Below, in pieces: positions 16,231 to 25,337 of a stretch of DNA of 31,517 nt (position 1 is the first letter of the stretch; every line of letters begins with the position of its first letter). Origin of the DNA: Limnoraphis robusta CS-951 (GTDB lineage: Bacteria; Cyanobacteriota; Cyanobacteriia; Cyanobacteriales; Microcoleaceae). Where the stretch lies: the NCBI RefSeq assembly GCF_000972705.2, contig NZ_LATL02000081.1, positions 1 to 31,517 of the forward strand. The letters run 5' to 3'. Made by a program: the position numbers and the translations under genes. A model generated the notes under the pieces. The model saw nothing but the letters and a program-made list of their open reading frames with translations, did no database searches and was not told where the DNA came from.

Positions 16231-19200
16231 TTACCAAGGGCTACCGATGAGAGTAAAACCTGCCCAGTAAAACGGATGATTTAGGCTAACATCACCTTGA
16301 ACGGCAATTTCTGGGGGTAACTCCACATCTGCGGTAATGGTCTTTTTCTGATAGACTAATTTTCCATCTTCTAAACGAACTTTCCCTTCTAACATTGCCA
16401 GTTGAGCTTGTCGGAGGGCTTCTGCTTTAATGGGACTCTGTAACAACGCATCATAAAATGTACTCATCAGTCCCAAGGTTCCCACATCACTCACGTACCA
16501 CAAACTCGCGAGGGCTGACTTAACACCCGCTTGAATGGCGAGTCCTGCAAAGCCTAATTCGGCATCTTCATCGCCGACTGCGGTGGTACAAGAACTCAAG
16601 ACTAATAGTTCGACGGTTGGTTGATCTAAGCGTAACTGACGCAGTTCATCTAACCATAATTTTTGATCCCAAAATTGAATATAAGAACGGTTTGCACCCC
16701 CTGCTAAAAACTCCCCATGCGTAGCTAAATGAATAATATCAAATTGTTTTTGTTTGCGTTGGCTGGTGAGATTATCAATGGTAAATTCTTCGTTGAGAAA
16801 TGATTGACCAGGCCATTGATTTTCCTGTACAATTAAACTCAATTCAACGGGAACAGCAGGCAGGGGGGCTTGAGTGGGGTCGGTAAATTTGGACGCTCCC
16901 ATCGCCAGAACTTTTGAGTTTTTCAGGTTAACATAGCTGGTATCGGTTAAACTCAAACTGGGAATTAAAGCTAAACTATAATTTTCTAAGAGAAACTTTT
17001 CGCCGTCGTATAATGCAGCAATGGGTAAGGTTCTTAACCCCGCATCCATCGAAAAAATTAACGTTTTAACTTGATGTTTTTCTAACTCAGTTTTTAAGGG
17101 TAAAATCAACCAATCATAGAGTTTTTTTCCGGTAATTTTATATTCAGTATCACTTAAACTCTTTGGGGTTCTAATTTGATTGCTAAACTCTCGAACCACT
17201 TTTAACAGTTCTTCTCGTTTGATGTGGGTACTTTTAAATAAAGGTTGACCATCGGGTAAAACTAATCGCATTTCTAATTGATTCGCTTGCATGGAAACAT
17301 AAACAATAGCAGGTTTATGTCCGGTTAGTTTAGTAATATCGCTGAGAGTCTGACGAATACTTTGATCACTAACTGGATTTTTATTGAGGTTTTCACCAAA
17401 ATATTTAATAAATTCCTGACCGCGAAATAAATCAATTTGTAAGACGGATGACGTCAAGGAAGATGTCGCCATTTGATCGGCTGAAATCGTTGTTCCTTGG
17501 AGTTGAATCGGAATATTTTCAATATTTTGAGATAATTCTTCGTTATTACCTAAATTTCCCTCTTCTGTAATCACATTTGTTGATGAATCTAAATCTTCAT
17601 TAACTGAAACCTCACTAGAAGAAGTAGAGGGATTTTCGGTTGTGGCTTCTAGTACATTATCTTGAATAACGGGTTCTTGATTTTCTGAGGATTGATTGGG
17701 ATTTTCTGTCGGAATATCATCTTGATTAGATTCGGGTTGTTGAGGAGGATTTACAGAGTTATTTGCAGTAGGTAAGGCTGTTATTTCTCCATTGGTAATT
17801 GCCCCAACTGTACCGTTTAAACTCGGATCGCCAATCTCAAAGATGTTGCTTGTAGATTGCGGTAAAATGATGTTTCCTGCTTCATCAAAACCAATGGCAG
17901 ATAAACTCGCTTCTATTTGATTTGCGGCTGTAAATGTTCCGGTTGCCCGAAAGAAACGCTGGGTATTAATTTCAATATTTCCTCCGGTTTTAGCGGCTTC
18001 TGTGTTAATCGAAATTACTTCAATATCATTAGGAGAAACTAAGCGAATATTTCCCCCATTTCCCTGAGAAGAACGGGCTTCTAAGGTTCCTGTTTTAATG
18101 CGATCGCCGGACTGAAGGGTAATATTTCCTGCATCTTCAGTTGTGGCTGAAGTTATATTTCCCGTAACAATTTCACCCTGTTGACTGGTTAAGTTAATGT
18201 CTTGATTTGAAGTGATATTACTGGTTTGTATGCTGCCATTTGCCCGAATATTTACACCTGTCAGATTGCTATTTTGATTGGTGCTAATATTCCCTCTAAC
18301 AATGATATTACTCTGTTGACTGACGAGATTTACTTGAGGATTTTCTAGGGCTGAATTGGACACAGAATTTGAGGAAATGCGGATATTTCCGGTTTCAATG
18401 GCTTCTGCGGCTTGCAGATTAATCTCAGCCTCAGATTGTAAATTTCCGGTGGTAATTTGACCGCTTGTACTGGTTAATTGCAACGTTTGACCTGTGGTAT
18501 TAATATTGCTTAGAAATAGGTTTCCATCGGCTTTGATTTGAATACTTGCATTATCAACCCCTGTAATACTTCCTTGTGCAACGACAAAACCGGGAAAATT
18601 AGGTGCTTGCAAAATCACGGGATCACGAAATGTAATATCTCCCGCTATTGTCAGAGGACTGCTACTATTTTCCCGACCAATTGTAATCAATTCAAACCCA
18701 TTGGCGAGTGCATTTAAGTCTGTACCACTCAATTCTAAAGCTTCTGTATTTCCCTCATTTCCTAACGTAATTGCTTGTCGGTTATTGTAGGGTTGTAAGA
18801 CTAAAAACCCATTGCCAATAATGGAGTTATTTCCACCAACGAAATCAATCTCATTGGCTGTTAATTGTATTGTTGCTGCTTGGTTTCCTGTATTTTGAAT
18901 TTGTCGGGAAATAATTCGTCCTGACTGACTGGTGATCGTAATATCTTGACCATTTGTCATCAAATTTCCCAAGCTAATATCATTCAACGCATTTAAGGTC
19001 AAACTAGCATTATCTACCCCCGTCAGCGTATAAGGACTACCGGATGAAGTTGTTCCCATATTAATTCGACCAAAAGGAGATTGAATCAAAATTGGGTCTT
19101 GAACCGTCACATTTCCAACAATTGAAATCGTTCCTTTACTATCAGGTCTGCCGATAATAATTTGAGAAAAACCATCTTGGAGAGTTGACATTTCATCGCT

Positions 19201-21624
19201 TGTCAAATTCAAGGTTAAGCCCGAATTATTACTGCGATTTGCAATCATAATATCCTGGGCATCTGTTGCGGGTTGTAGAATTAAAATTCCCGTTCCTTCT
19301 ACTAAATTTGTGAGGTTAATCTCATCACTGGTCAGGGTAATATTGCCGTTTAAACTGGCTGAGTTTTCCCCTGACCCTTGTAGGCTGTTATTATCAAATG
19401 AACCTGTCCGAATAGTCTCCGCAGAGATTTCGACTTCGGCTTCTAAATTAATATTTCCTCCGGCACTTCTTCCCTTGGCATTAACTGAATTTAAACTCAG
19501 TCTTTCAGGAGTTTTAACTTGAATATTTCCGCCCACACCCTCAGCAGAAGTCGCATCTAAACTATAAGAATCGGATGAAAAATTAATATTTCCTTCCTCA
19601 CTATTAATCGTAATATTTCCCGCTTGCTGCGAACCCGAAGTATTGATTAAATCTATCTCAATATTTTCAACGGCATTCACAGTCACATCACCCGCTTTAC
19701 CCGAAGTAGAATTCAAGGTTTGAGTCGAAAGTTCACCTGTTTTAATGCGATTTCCACTCTCAAGATTAATATTCCCACTACTATTTAAACCATTGGTTTG
19801 TAAATCGGCGGTCGAAATTTCTCCTTGATTTGTTGTGATTGTAATATTTCCACCCTCCCCCAAAGTATTAGCGGCAGAAAGTTGACCTGTTTCAATCTTT
19901 CCATTAAAATCCGAACTTAGAAAAATATTACCGCCATTGGTTGAAATCTCGCCAATTTCAATATCCACTCCCGTAATGGTAATAGACCCGCCAGCCGTTT
20001 GAATGGTATCATCAGAACTCATAACAAATGATCCGGTTCCATCCCCATCTGCATCGGCGGTAAACGTGACTGATCCGGTTGAAGCTTGAAAATTCAGTTG
20101 ATTGTCTGCAAGGTCATTAATCGTAATATTATCTCGCGCTTCTAAAACAATATCGGCAGTTTCCCCAATTCGTTCTAACGTGGTTTCTGAAATGGTAAAC
20201 TCTGAAGGATTATTCTCGGCTAAAATTTGATTATCTCGCAGAGAATTTTCATTTTCTATTGCTTCATTTCCATCAATAATGGTAATATTAAGGGGATCTA
20301 AAAGCAACGTTCCAACACTTCCATTTACCCCTCGCAAATCGACGTTTCCTTCTACGGTTAAATTCCCATAACTGGAGATTTCCGCAAATCCCCCATTTCC
20401 GGTAACACTCTGGGCGCTAATATTCCCAAAAAACCGAGTCTCTAAGTCTGACCAAATAATAATCTGTCCAGCATTTCCGGTGACTTCGGCATTGGCTAAA
20501 ATAGAGGAATTACGATTAATAAACGTATGATTGGCATTGGGAATTAAACCACTTCCTCGCTGATCTCCGCCTATTCTGACGGTACCTCCACCATTCACCC
20601 CTGAAACGTCTACTTTTGCATCGACTAACCCGACGGTTTCCCCGATGATATTAACGTTTCCGGCTTCTGCGGTGGTATTTCCTGAAACGACGGCGACACC
20701 GCTAGAATTAGGAATTTCTGTTCCTGAATTTGTTAATTGTACCCGACCATCGGCCAGTACCGTCACTCCGGTTGCGTGGTGGCGATCGCCTCCGGTTAAC
20801 AGTTGTGGTAAGGATAAAGCCGCAATTTCCGGGGAATGACTCCCCCCGTTTACGCTTGTTACTTCTAAATTGAGTAAATGTCCGCTTTGGCTGATGCGGA
20901 GAATTTGTTCACCGGGAATGGCGGCGATGGTAATTTTGCCACCAGGGGCGCTCAATTCTCCTGTATTAATAACATTATTTCCTAATAAGCTGATATTTTC
21001 TCCGGCTGCTACTGCAAGCTGACCTGCATTAATAATACTTCCTGATGAGGTTGTTGAGAAGCGAAAAGCGTTGGGACTGTCCACTAAGTTGGTATAGTCA
21101 TTACTTCCAATGGCGTTAAACCAATTGGAACCGAGTCCAATTCCTGTCGCAGTTGTGACGGTAAAAGAACCGGGAATATTTAAACTTGCACCTGATCCAA
21201 AGATTACCCCAGCCGGGTTCATTAAAAATAAATTAGCATTTCCGCCCGTCACTTGAATTAACCCATTAATAACAGAAGCATTTCCCCCGACAACTCGAGT
21301 TAAAATATTCTGAATAGAATTGTTTGATAAAAAGTTGGCAACTTGTCCAGACTCGACATTAAACTCGGTGAAACTATGAAATAAATTTGCCCCATTTCCC
21401 GACACCTTCCCCCCTTCAATGTTAGTCTGATTTCCCTGTTGATTTGTTACCGTATTTGTGCTGTTGGGTTCAGGAATAATCGGTTGAGCAACAACTTTTG
21501 TTGATTTGAAGGAAGAGAGGATTTTACATCGCCCGAGATCGGGAAATTCAGAAGTATCCAAAACGAAAAGGAGCGTTAACGGTAGGGAGAATAGGACTAG
21601 CTTAAAGTCTAAGCTGCGGTTCAT
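16231..21624 (-). CDS. Filamentous-haemagglutinin-type exported protein with C-terminal CHAT peptidase
   Basis: This 1797-residue protein has an N-terminal signal region (hydrophobic residues about 8-22) and a two-partner secretion domain (about 50-165: TNIEGGKVSGNGANLFHSF, VNG-like ASVINGLIQV, LFLMNPAGVIFGSGASL). A long stretch of beta-helix-like repeats rich in GNI and TSD turns follows (about 170-1280), then a Gln/Asn/Ser/Thr linker (about 1285-1390). The C-terminal CHAT domain (about 1490-1797) is a caspase-like peptidase. Its catalytic pair is visible: H1636 in IIHLATHGEF and C1679 in LLVLSSCTTAVGDED. The domain ends in the usual HPFYWAGFTLIGSPW. It is likely exported by a TpsB-type pore (not in this window) and may cut itself or partner proteins after a signal. 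A strong AGGAGG site precedes the ATG. Two modules near residues 777-1090 are duplicates of about 160 residues. Confidence 0.92.
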   Translation of the reverse strand: MNRSLDFKLVLFSLPLTLLFVLDTSEFPDLGRCKILSSFKSTKVVAQPIIPEPNSTNTVTNQQGNQTNIEGGKVSGNGANLFHSFTEFNVESGQVANFLSNNSIQNILTRVVGGNASVINGLIQVTGGNANLFLMNPAGVIFGSGASLNIPGSFTVTTATGIGLGSNWFNAIGSNDYTNLVDSPNAFRFSTTSSGSIINAGQLAVAAGENISLLGNNVINTGELSAPGGKITIAAIPGEQILRISQSGHLLNLEVTSVNGGSHSPEIAALSLPQLLTGGDRHHATGVTVLADGRVQLTNSGTEIPNSSGVAVVSGNTTAEAGNVNIIGETVGLVDAKVDVSGVNGGGTVRIGGDQRGSGLIPNANHTFINRNSSILANAEVTGNAGQIIIWSDLETRFFGNISAQSVTGNGGFAEISSYGNLTVEGNVDLRGVNGSVGTLLLDPLNITIIDGNEAIENENSLRDNQILAENNPSEFTISETTLERIGETADIVLEARDNITINDLADNQLNFQASTGSVTFTADADGDGTGSFVMSSDDTIQTAGGSITITGVDIEIGEISTNGGNIFLSSDFNGKIETGQLSAANTLGEGGNITITTNQGEISTADLQTNGLNSSGNINLESGNRIKTGELSTQTLNSTSGKAGDVTVNAVENIEIDLINTSGSQQAGNITINSEEGNINFSSDSYSLDATSAEGVGGNIQVKTPERLSLNSVNAKGRSAGGNINLEAEVEISAETIRTGSFDNNSLQGSGENSASLNGNITLTSDEINLTNLVEGTGILILQPATDAQDIMIANRSNNSGLTLNLTSDEMSTLQDGFSQIIIGRPDSKGTISIVGNVTVQDPILIQSPFGRINMGTTSSGSPYTLTGVDNASLTLNALNDISLGNLMTNGQDITITSQSGRIISRQIQNTGNQAATIQLTANEIDFVGGNNSIIGNGFLVLQPYNNRQAITLGNEGNTEALELSGTDLNALANGFELITIGRENSSSPLTIAGDITFRDPVILQAPNFPGFVVAQGSITGVDNASIQIKADGNLFLSNINTTGQTLQLTSTSGQITTGNLQSEAEINLQAAEAIETGNIRISSNSVSNSALENPQVNLVSQQSNIIVRGNISTNQNSNLTGVNIRANGSIQTSNITSNQDINLTSQQGEIVTGNITSATTEDAGNITLQSGDRIKTGTLEARSSQGNGGNIRLVSPNDIEVISINTEAAKTGGNIEINTQRFFRATGTFTAANQIEASLSAIGFDEAGNIILPQSTSNIFEIGDPSLNGTVGAITNGEITALPTANNSVNPPQQPESNQDDIPTENPNQSSENQEPVIQDNVLEATTENPSTSSSEVSVNEDLDSSTNVITEEGNLGNNEELSQNIENIPIQLQGTTISADQMATSSLTSSVLQIDLFRGQEFIKYFGENLNKNPVSDQSIRQTLSDITKLTGHKPAIVYVSMQANQLEMRLVLPDGQPLFKSTHIKREELLKVVREFSNQIRTPKSLSDTEYKITGKKLYDWLILPLKTELEKHQVKTLIFSMDAGLRTLPIAALYDGEKFLLENYSLALIPSLSLTDTSYVNLKNSKVLAMGASKFTDPTQAPLPAVPVELSLIVQENQWPGQSFLNEEFTIDNLTSQRKQKQFDIIHLATHGEFLAGGANRSYIQFWDQKLWLDELRQLRLDQPTVELLVLSSCTTAVGDEDAELGFAGLAIQAGVKSALASLWYVSDVGTLGLMSTFYDALLQSPIKAEALRQAQLAMLEGKVRLEDGKLVYQKKTITADVELPPEIAVQGDVSLNHPFYWAGFTLIGSPW

Positions 21625-21750
21625 CTAAAATCCTCCTGGGAAATTCCCGTATCAACCAGTTTAACAGTAAAAGTTACAACGATACTCCTGATTTAATATC
21701 ACAAATCTTGCTAAACTTCATCTGTAAATGGGTTTACTTTTTACATTACC

Positions 21751-21780
21751 TTGATGCTGTAGTTCGTTATAGTAGATAAT
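21751..21780 (+). promoter_or_regulatory. Candidate promoter for coaE-hisA
   Basis: TTGATG (21751-21756) and GATAAT (21775-21780) are separated by 18 bases and resemble a sigma-70 promoter. They end 37 bases before the coaE start. Confidence 0.5.
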
Positions 21781-21817
21781 AGCCATTGATGCAAATTAAC
21801 CGATTGAAACCACCATC

Positions 21818-22423
21818 ATGCGTTTGATTGGCTTAACTGGGGGAATTAGTACAGGAAAAACGACGGTTTCTAACTACTTGGCCCAGACCTACTCATTCCC
21901 CATTTGGGATGCAGATGTCTATTCTCGCGAAGCCGTGCAACCGAACTCCCCTGTGTTGCTAGCCCTTGTTGGTCGGTATGGTACTGAGATTTTACTCTCT
22001 GATGGTAGCTTAAATCGTCCGCAACTTGGTAGTATTATTTTTAGTAGCTTAACAGAACGTCACTGGGTCGAGCAGCAAATTCATCCGGTTGTCCGCGATC
22101 GCTTTTGTGAAAATATTCAACAGTTTCAGCATCAAGCGGATAAAAATGCTACTGCTATTTTAGGGGTTCCTCTGTTATTTGAAGCTGAAATGACTGATTT
22201 AGTGACAGAAATTTGGGTGGTTTATTGTTCTCCCTCTCAACAGCAGTCACGTTTGATACAACGCAGTAACGGTTCTTTGACTCCCGAACAAGCTCAAGCG
22301 AGAATTGACAGCCAGATGCCTCTTGAGGAAAAATGTAAAATGGCAGATGTGGTGTTGGATAACTCCTCAACTTTGGAGGTTCTCTGGCAACAAGTCGATG
22401 ATGCGATCGCCAGAACCATCTAA
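21818..22423 (+). CDS. coaE: Dephospho-CoA kinase
   Basis: This 201-residue protein begins MRLIGLTGGISTGKTTVSNYL, the CoaE P-loop (residues 8-15). WDADVYSREAVQPNSP follows with the family's aspartate. Then come LNRPQLGSIIF, the EQQIHPVVRDR element and the VVYCSPSQQQSRLIQRS lid region (R-rich). It phosphorylates the 3'-hydroxyl of dephospho-CoA with ATP, the last step of coenzyme A synthesis in the cytoplasm. Length is normal. The hisA gene starts 30 bases after the stop on the same strand, so the two are probably one transcript. No ribosome site is obvious, which is common in cyanobacteria. Confidence 0.96.
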   Translation: MRLIGLTGGISTGKTTVSNYLAQTYSFPIWDADVYSREAVQPNSPVLLALVGRYGTEILLSDGSLNRPQLGSIIFSSLTERHWVEQQIHPVVRDRFCENIQQFQHQADKNATAILGVPLLFEAEMTDLVTEIWVVYCSPSQQQSRLIQRSNGSLTPEQAQARIDSQMPLEEKCKMADVVLDNSSTLEVLWQQVDDAIARTI

Positions 22424-22452
22424 AATAGCGTTAACTGTTACTCGAATAACAA

Positions 22453-23226
22453 ATGGATGTCATCCCTGCAATTGATTTACTCGAAGGGCGTTGTGTGAGA
22501 CTCTATCAAGGCGACTACGACCAAGCCCAAACTTTCAACGATGATCCGGTTGCGGTGGCTCAACAATGGGCAGATCAAGGCGCAACTTGGTTACACTTGG
22601 TTGATCTCGATGGAGCCAAAACAGGTCAACCCACGAATCATCATATCATAGAAGCCATTGTCAATGCGGTTAATATTCCCGTACAAGTGGGCGGCGGGTT
22701 ACGCAGTCGAGAAACCGTTGCAACGTTGTTAAATTTGGGCGTAAAACGGGCAATTTTAGGGACGGTTGCAGTGGAAAACCCCCAATTAGTGGCGGAGTTG
22801 TGTCAAGAATTCCCTGAAAAAATTGTCGTGGGAATTGACGCCCGTGATGGTAAAGTTGCCACTAGAGGTTGGCTAGAAACTTCAGAAGTATTAGCCACTG
22901 AACTCGCCCATCAGATGGCACAGTTAGGCGCCAGTGCTATTATTTATACTGATATTCATCGGGATGGTACTTTACAAGGCCCAAATAAAGCGGCGCTGCG
23001 GGAAGTTGCAAACGTTGTCGCCATTCCTGTGATCGCCTCTGGGGGAATTAGTTCGGTGACAGATTTGTTAAGTTTGTTATCCTTAGAACCGTTAGGCGTC
23101 ACGGGGGCGATTGTGGGTCGCGCTTTATACACAGGAGATGTTGACCTGAAAGAAGCAATTCAGGCTGTTGGTCAAGGACGTTGGCAGGATGTCCCGCCAG
23201 ACTTTGGGGGTTCGTCTTTTGCTTAA
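22453..23226 (+). CDS. hisA: Phosphoribosyl-formimino-AICAR ribotide isomerase
   Basis: This 257-residue TIM-barrel protein is HisA. It starts [22 protein letters not shown] with catalytic base D8. It has [23 protein letters not shown] and the second catalytic aspartate D129 in [16 protein letters not shown]. Late phosphate-binding loops are ASGGISS and [12 protein letters not shown]. It catalyses the Amadori rearrangement in histidine synthesis, opening the aminoaldose of ProFAR to PRFAR. It follows coaE closely and ends eight bases before the stop of the convergent radical SAM gene, with no terminator between. Confidence 0.97.
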   Translation: MDVIPAIDLLEGRCVRLYQGDYDQAQTFNDDPVAVAQQWADQGATWLHLVDLDGAKTGQPTNHHIIEAIVNAVNIPVQVGGGLRSRETVATLLNLGVKRAILGTVAVENPQLVAELCQEFPEKIVVGIDARDGKVATRGWLETSEVLATELAHQMAQLGASAIIYTDIHRDGTLQGPNKAALREVANVVAIPVIASGGISSVTDLLSLLSLEPLGVTGAIVGRALYTGDVDLKEAIQAVGQGRWQDVPPDFGGSSFA

Positions 23227-23233
23227 GCAAAAA

Positions 23234-25198
23234 TCAATCCCATTTCTCAACCGTCCGTTTATATAACCAATCTTCTACTCTAGTCGGATCATCAACATAT
23301 TTTTTCAGCCCTGGATCTGGCCAGATATGTAGTCTATCTTTACATCCGACAGAGATCGCTGCGGCTTCAATATCCTCCCATTGTCTCAAAAAATCCTCAG
23401 CCCAGGAGCGTTTTGTCATCACAGAATTAACCCATTCTAACCCGGCTGCAAGCATTCGTTTTCCATTCGTACCCCTGGCGTTAATGGGTTCCCAAAAAAT
23501 GACTTCCGGTTCAAGCTGCATGATTTTTTCTAAATATTTTTTAAAGTCATCTCGCGTTAAACTGGGTGGAGTTGGAGCCATTGCCACATAGAGACGACAT
23601 CCCGCTTGATGACCTTTTAATAAGGCTTCATAACGTTTAGAAGGTGGGGGTGCTTGGGGTTCAATTTGACGACTCAATTGATCATCTAAATAGGGTAAAC
23701 TCATCCCAACTGTAATATTATGATTAATTAGAATATCAAGATCATTAATCCATAAAGGACTGCGGGTTAAAATTCGGACTCTTTTGTTTTTTGCTGACAG
23801 AATCTCAACAACACGACGAGTAATTTCAGCAGTTTGTTTGTTTTGATAGGGATCGGTACCCGAACACAATAAAACAACGCCTTGACCTGGATCTGTTATG
23901 TTCCAAGTTCTCTTACGTTCTAAAATTGTCTTCAATTTTTCGGGAATTCCTTCACGAATTAAAAGGTATTGTCCCCAGTCCATTTGAGGGTTATTGACTC
24001 CTTTTTTCTGAAGTTCCGCCTGTCTTGTCCGAATGGCAGGTGTTGAAGGAACATAACAATTATGAGTCGCTAATCCATTGGCAAAAAATGTGTGTGTTGA
24101 GGTTTGGATATCTACAACATCAATTAAGCCCATCGGAATTTTGTCAATGACTTTTGCTGCCTTAATCCCTTTTAACGCCCCTCCTATTATCTTTTCTGAC
24201 TTCCTAGCTATGGCTGGGCAAAAGGTTGAGAAAAATCTGATAACTTCTGAAAAACCCCCAAGAAGCCGAAGGTTGAAGTAGCAACTTTCATACTTTTCAA
24301 CTTTGAAAGTAAATCCAAATGACTCTGCGTACTTTTGGACTTGATGTAAGACGGGTAATGTTTTTTGGGAAAGCCGAAGCGATTGATTGAAAGAACCTTC
24401 TGCATCAAAAAACCCTGATACAAAACCCCTGTGATACTCAGCCGTGTCTAAGGGGGCGGCAAGTAAATGAAATAACTTTCTACACTGGGCTTGAGATCGA
24501 GTTTCCACTTTTTGAGCTTCTCGATGCTTATCGCTACCTTTATAATAAGGGCGAATGTTAACAGATATGTTGAACTCTAGGAGATACTCAACTAATCTCT
24601 CTAGAGGTTCAAAGTCGCAAAGAGCAACCCTCCAATATGGCGTGTAATCCCCTTTATAAAGCTCGTCAGGGTTGAATCTGAATGTTCCATCCCCTGCTGT
24701 TATTCCTGCGATGTAGCCAAGCTTGTAATCGACTGAAGGAACGAAATAGTTCGCCGATCCAATACTTTTGATTGTAGAGAACCCATCTTTTCTGTTTTGC
24801 AAAACAGTCGTTAATTCACAAGTCGATAACCATTTTCCCCGATGATTAAGCCATCCATGATTTGAGGTTGCAATTATTTCTCCTGTGTCTGTGATAATTT
24901 TTGTCGCCTCTTGCTTGCTCCATTGAATTGCCTCTATAGTGCTTTTGCGGAAAAATCGATAAACATGACTGGTAGTATTTTCGTCAAACCCTAGAAGTGT
25001 ATCCCCCACTTGGGCATATTCTAGTTTTCGCCAAACGAGATCTGAGTAAAGAATTAAAGTGTCGGGGGAAAGACAAAACGTACATCCATGCAAACAGCCA
25101 GATGCTATATTAATTACATAGTCGCACAATCCCTTTTTATTCAGATTACTCTGCTGAAGTGGATTGACAATGGCTTCAGTTCCTCTAACAGTAGACAT
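23234..25198 (-). CDS. SPL-like radical SAM protein interrupted by an intein
   Basis: The 654-residue precursor contains a 339-residue intein (residues 42-380). After splicing it would be 315 residues. The mature protein has IASGCLHGCTF joined to CYVPST, giving the radical SAM cluster motif C35-x3-C39-x2-C. Later elements are VLLCSGTDPYQ, VRILTRSP, VGMSLPYLDD, LYVAMAPTPPS and EVIFWEPINARG. This pattern fits the spore-photoproduct-lyase-like (Rv2578c-type) radical SAM family, whose substrates are mostly unknown. A [4Fe-4S] cluster bound by the three cysteines would cleave S-adenosylmethionine to start radical chemistry. The gene is divergent to a tcmP-type gene, 139 bases between starts, suggesting shared function. 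Start: ATG at 25198; no clear ribosome site. It is intact apart from the in-frame intein. Confidence 0.92.
   Translation of the reverse strand: MSTVRGTEAIVNPLQQSNLNKKGLCDYVINIASGCLHGCTFCLSPDTLILYSDLVWRKLEYAQVGDTLLGFDENTTSHVYRFFRKSTIEAIQWSKQEATKIITDTGEIIATSNHGWLNHRGKWLSTCELTTVLQNRKDGFSTIKSIGSANYFVPSVDYKLGYIAGITAGDGTFRFNPDELYKGDYTPYWRVALCDFEPLERLVEYLLEFNISVNIRPYYKGSDKHREAQKVETRSQAQCRKLFHLLAAPLDTAEYHRGFVSGFFDAEGSFNQSLRLSQKTLPVLHQVQKYAESFGFTFKVEKYESCYFNLRLLGGFSEVIRFFSTFCPAIARKSEKIIGGALKGIKAAKVIDKIPMGLIDVVDIQTSTHTFFANGLATHNCYVPSTPAIRTRQAELQKKGVNNPQMDWGQYLLIREGIPEKLKTILERKRTWNITDPGQGVVLLCSGTDPYQNKQTAEITRRVVEILSAKNKRVRILTRSPLWINDLDILINHNITVGMSLPYLDDQLSRQIEPQAPPPSKRYEALLKGHQAGCRLYVAMAPTPPSLTRDDFKKYLEKIMQLEPEVIFWEPINARGTNGKRMLAAGLEWVNSVMTKRSWAEDFLRQWEDIEAAAISVGCKDRLHIWPDPGLKKYVDDPTRVEDWLYKRTVEKWD
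24059..25075 (-). mobile_element. Full-length intein with LAGLIDADG homing endonuclease
   Basis: The insert of 339 residues begins with Cys (CLSPDTLI, block A). It has TSNH (TxxH, precursor residues 111-114, block B) and two endonuclease motifs: LGYIAGITAGDG (acidic D170) and FVSGFFDAEG (acidic E267). It ends VVDIQTSTHTFFANG then LATHN (blocks F and G), followed by Cys +1. All residues for class 1 splicing (C1, block B Thr/His, penultimate His, terminal Asn, +1 Cys) and both endonuclease acids are present, so both activities are probably intact. It is placed exactly before the third cysteine of the host iron-sulfur motif, so removing it rebuilds CxxxCxxC. Confidence 0.93.
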
Positions 25199-25337
25199 GG
25201 CTATCGACTACATTTGATGATCTAAAAAGTTATCGGCTTGTTCATAACAACTTTTTCTTTTATACTATTTATTATATCATAGACTGAAGAAATAATCAAT
25301 ATTCAATTTTATTTCTTAAATCTTGAAATTTGGAACT

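Noticed and set aside
23234..25198. Radical SAM gene broken by a pseudogenising insertion
   Set aside because: The insert is in frame with all splicing blocks, so it is an intein and not a disruption.
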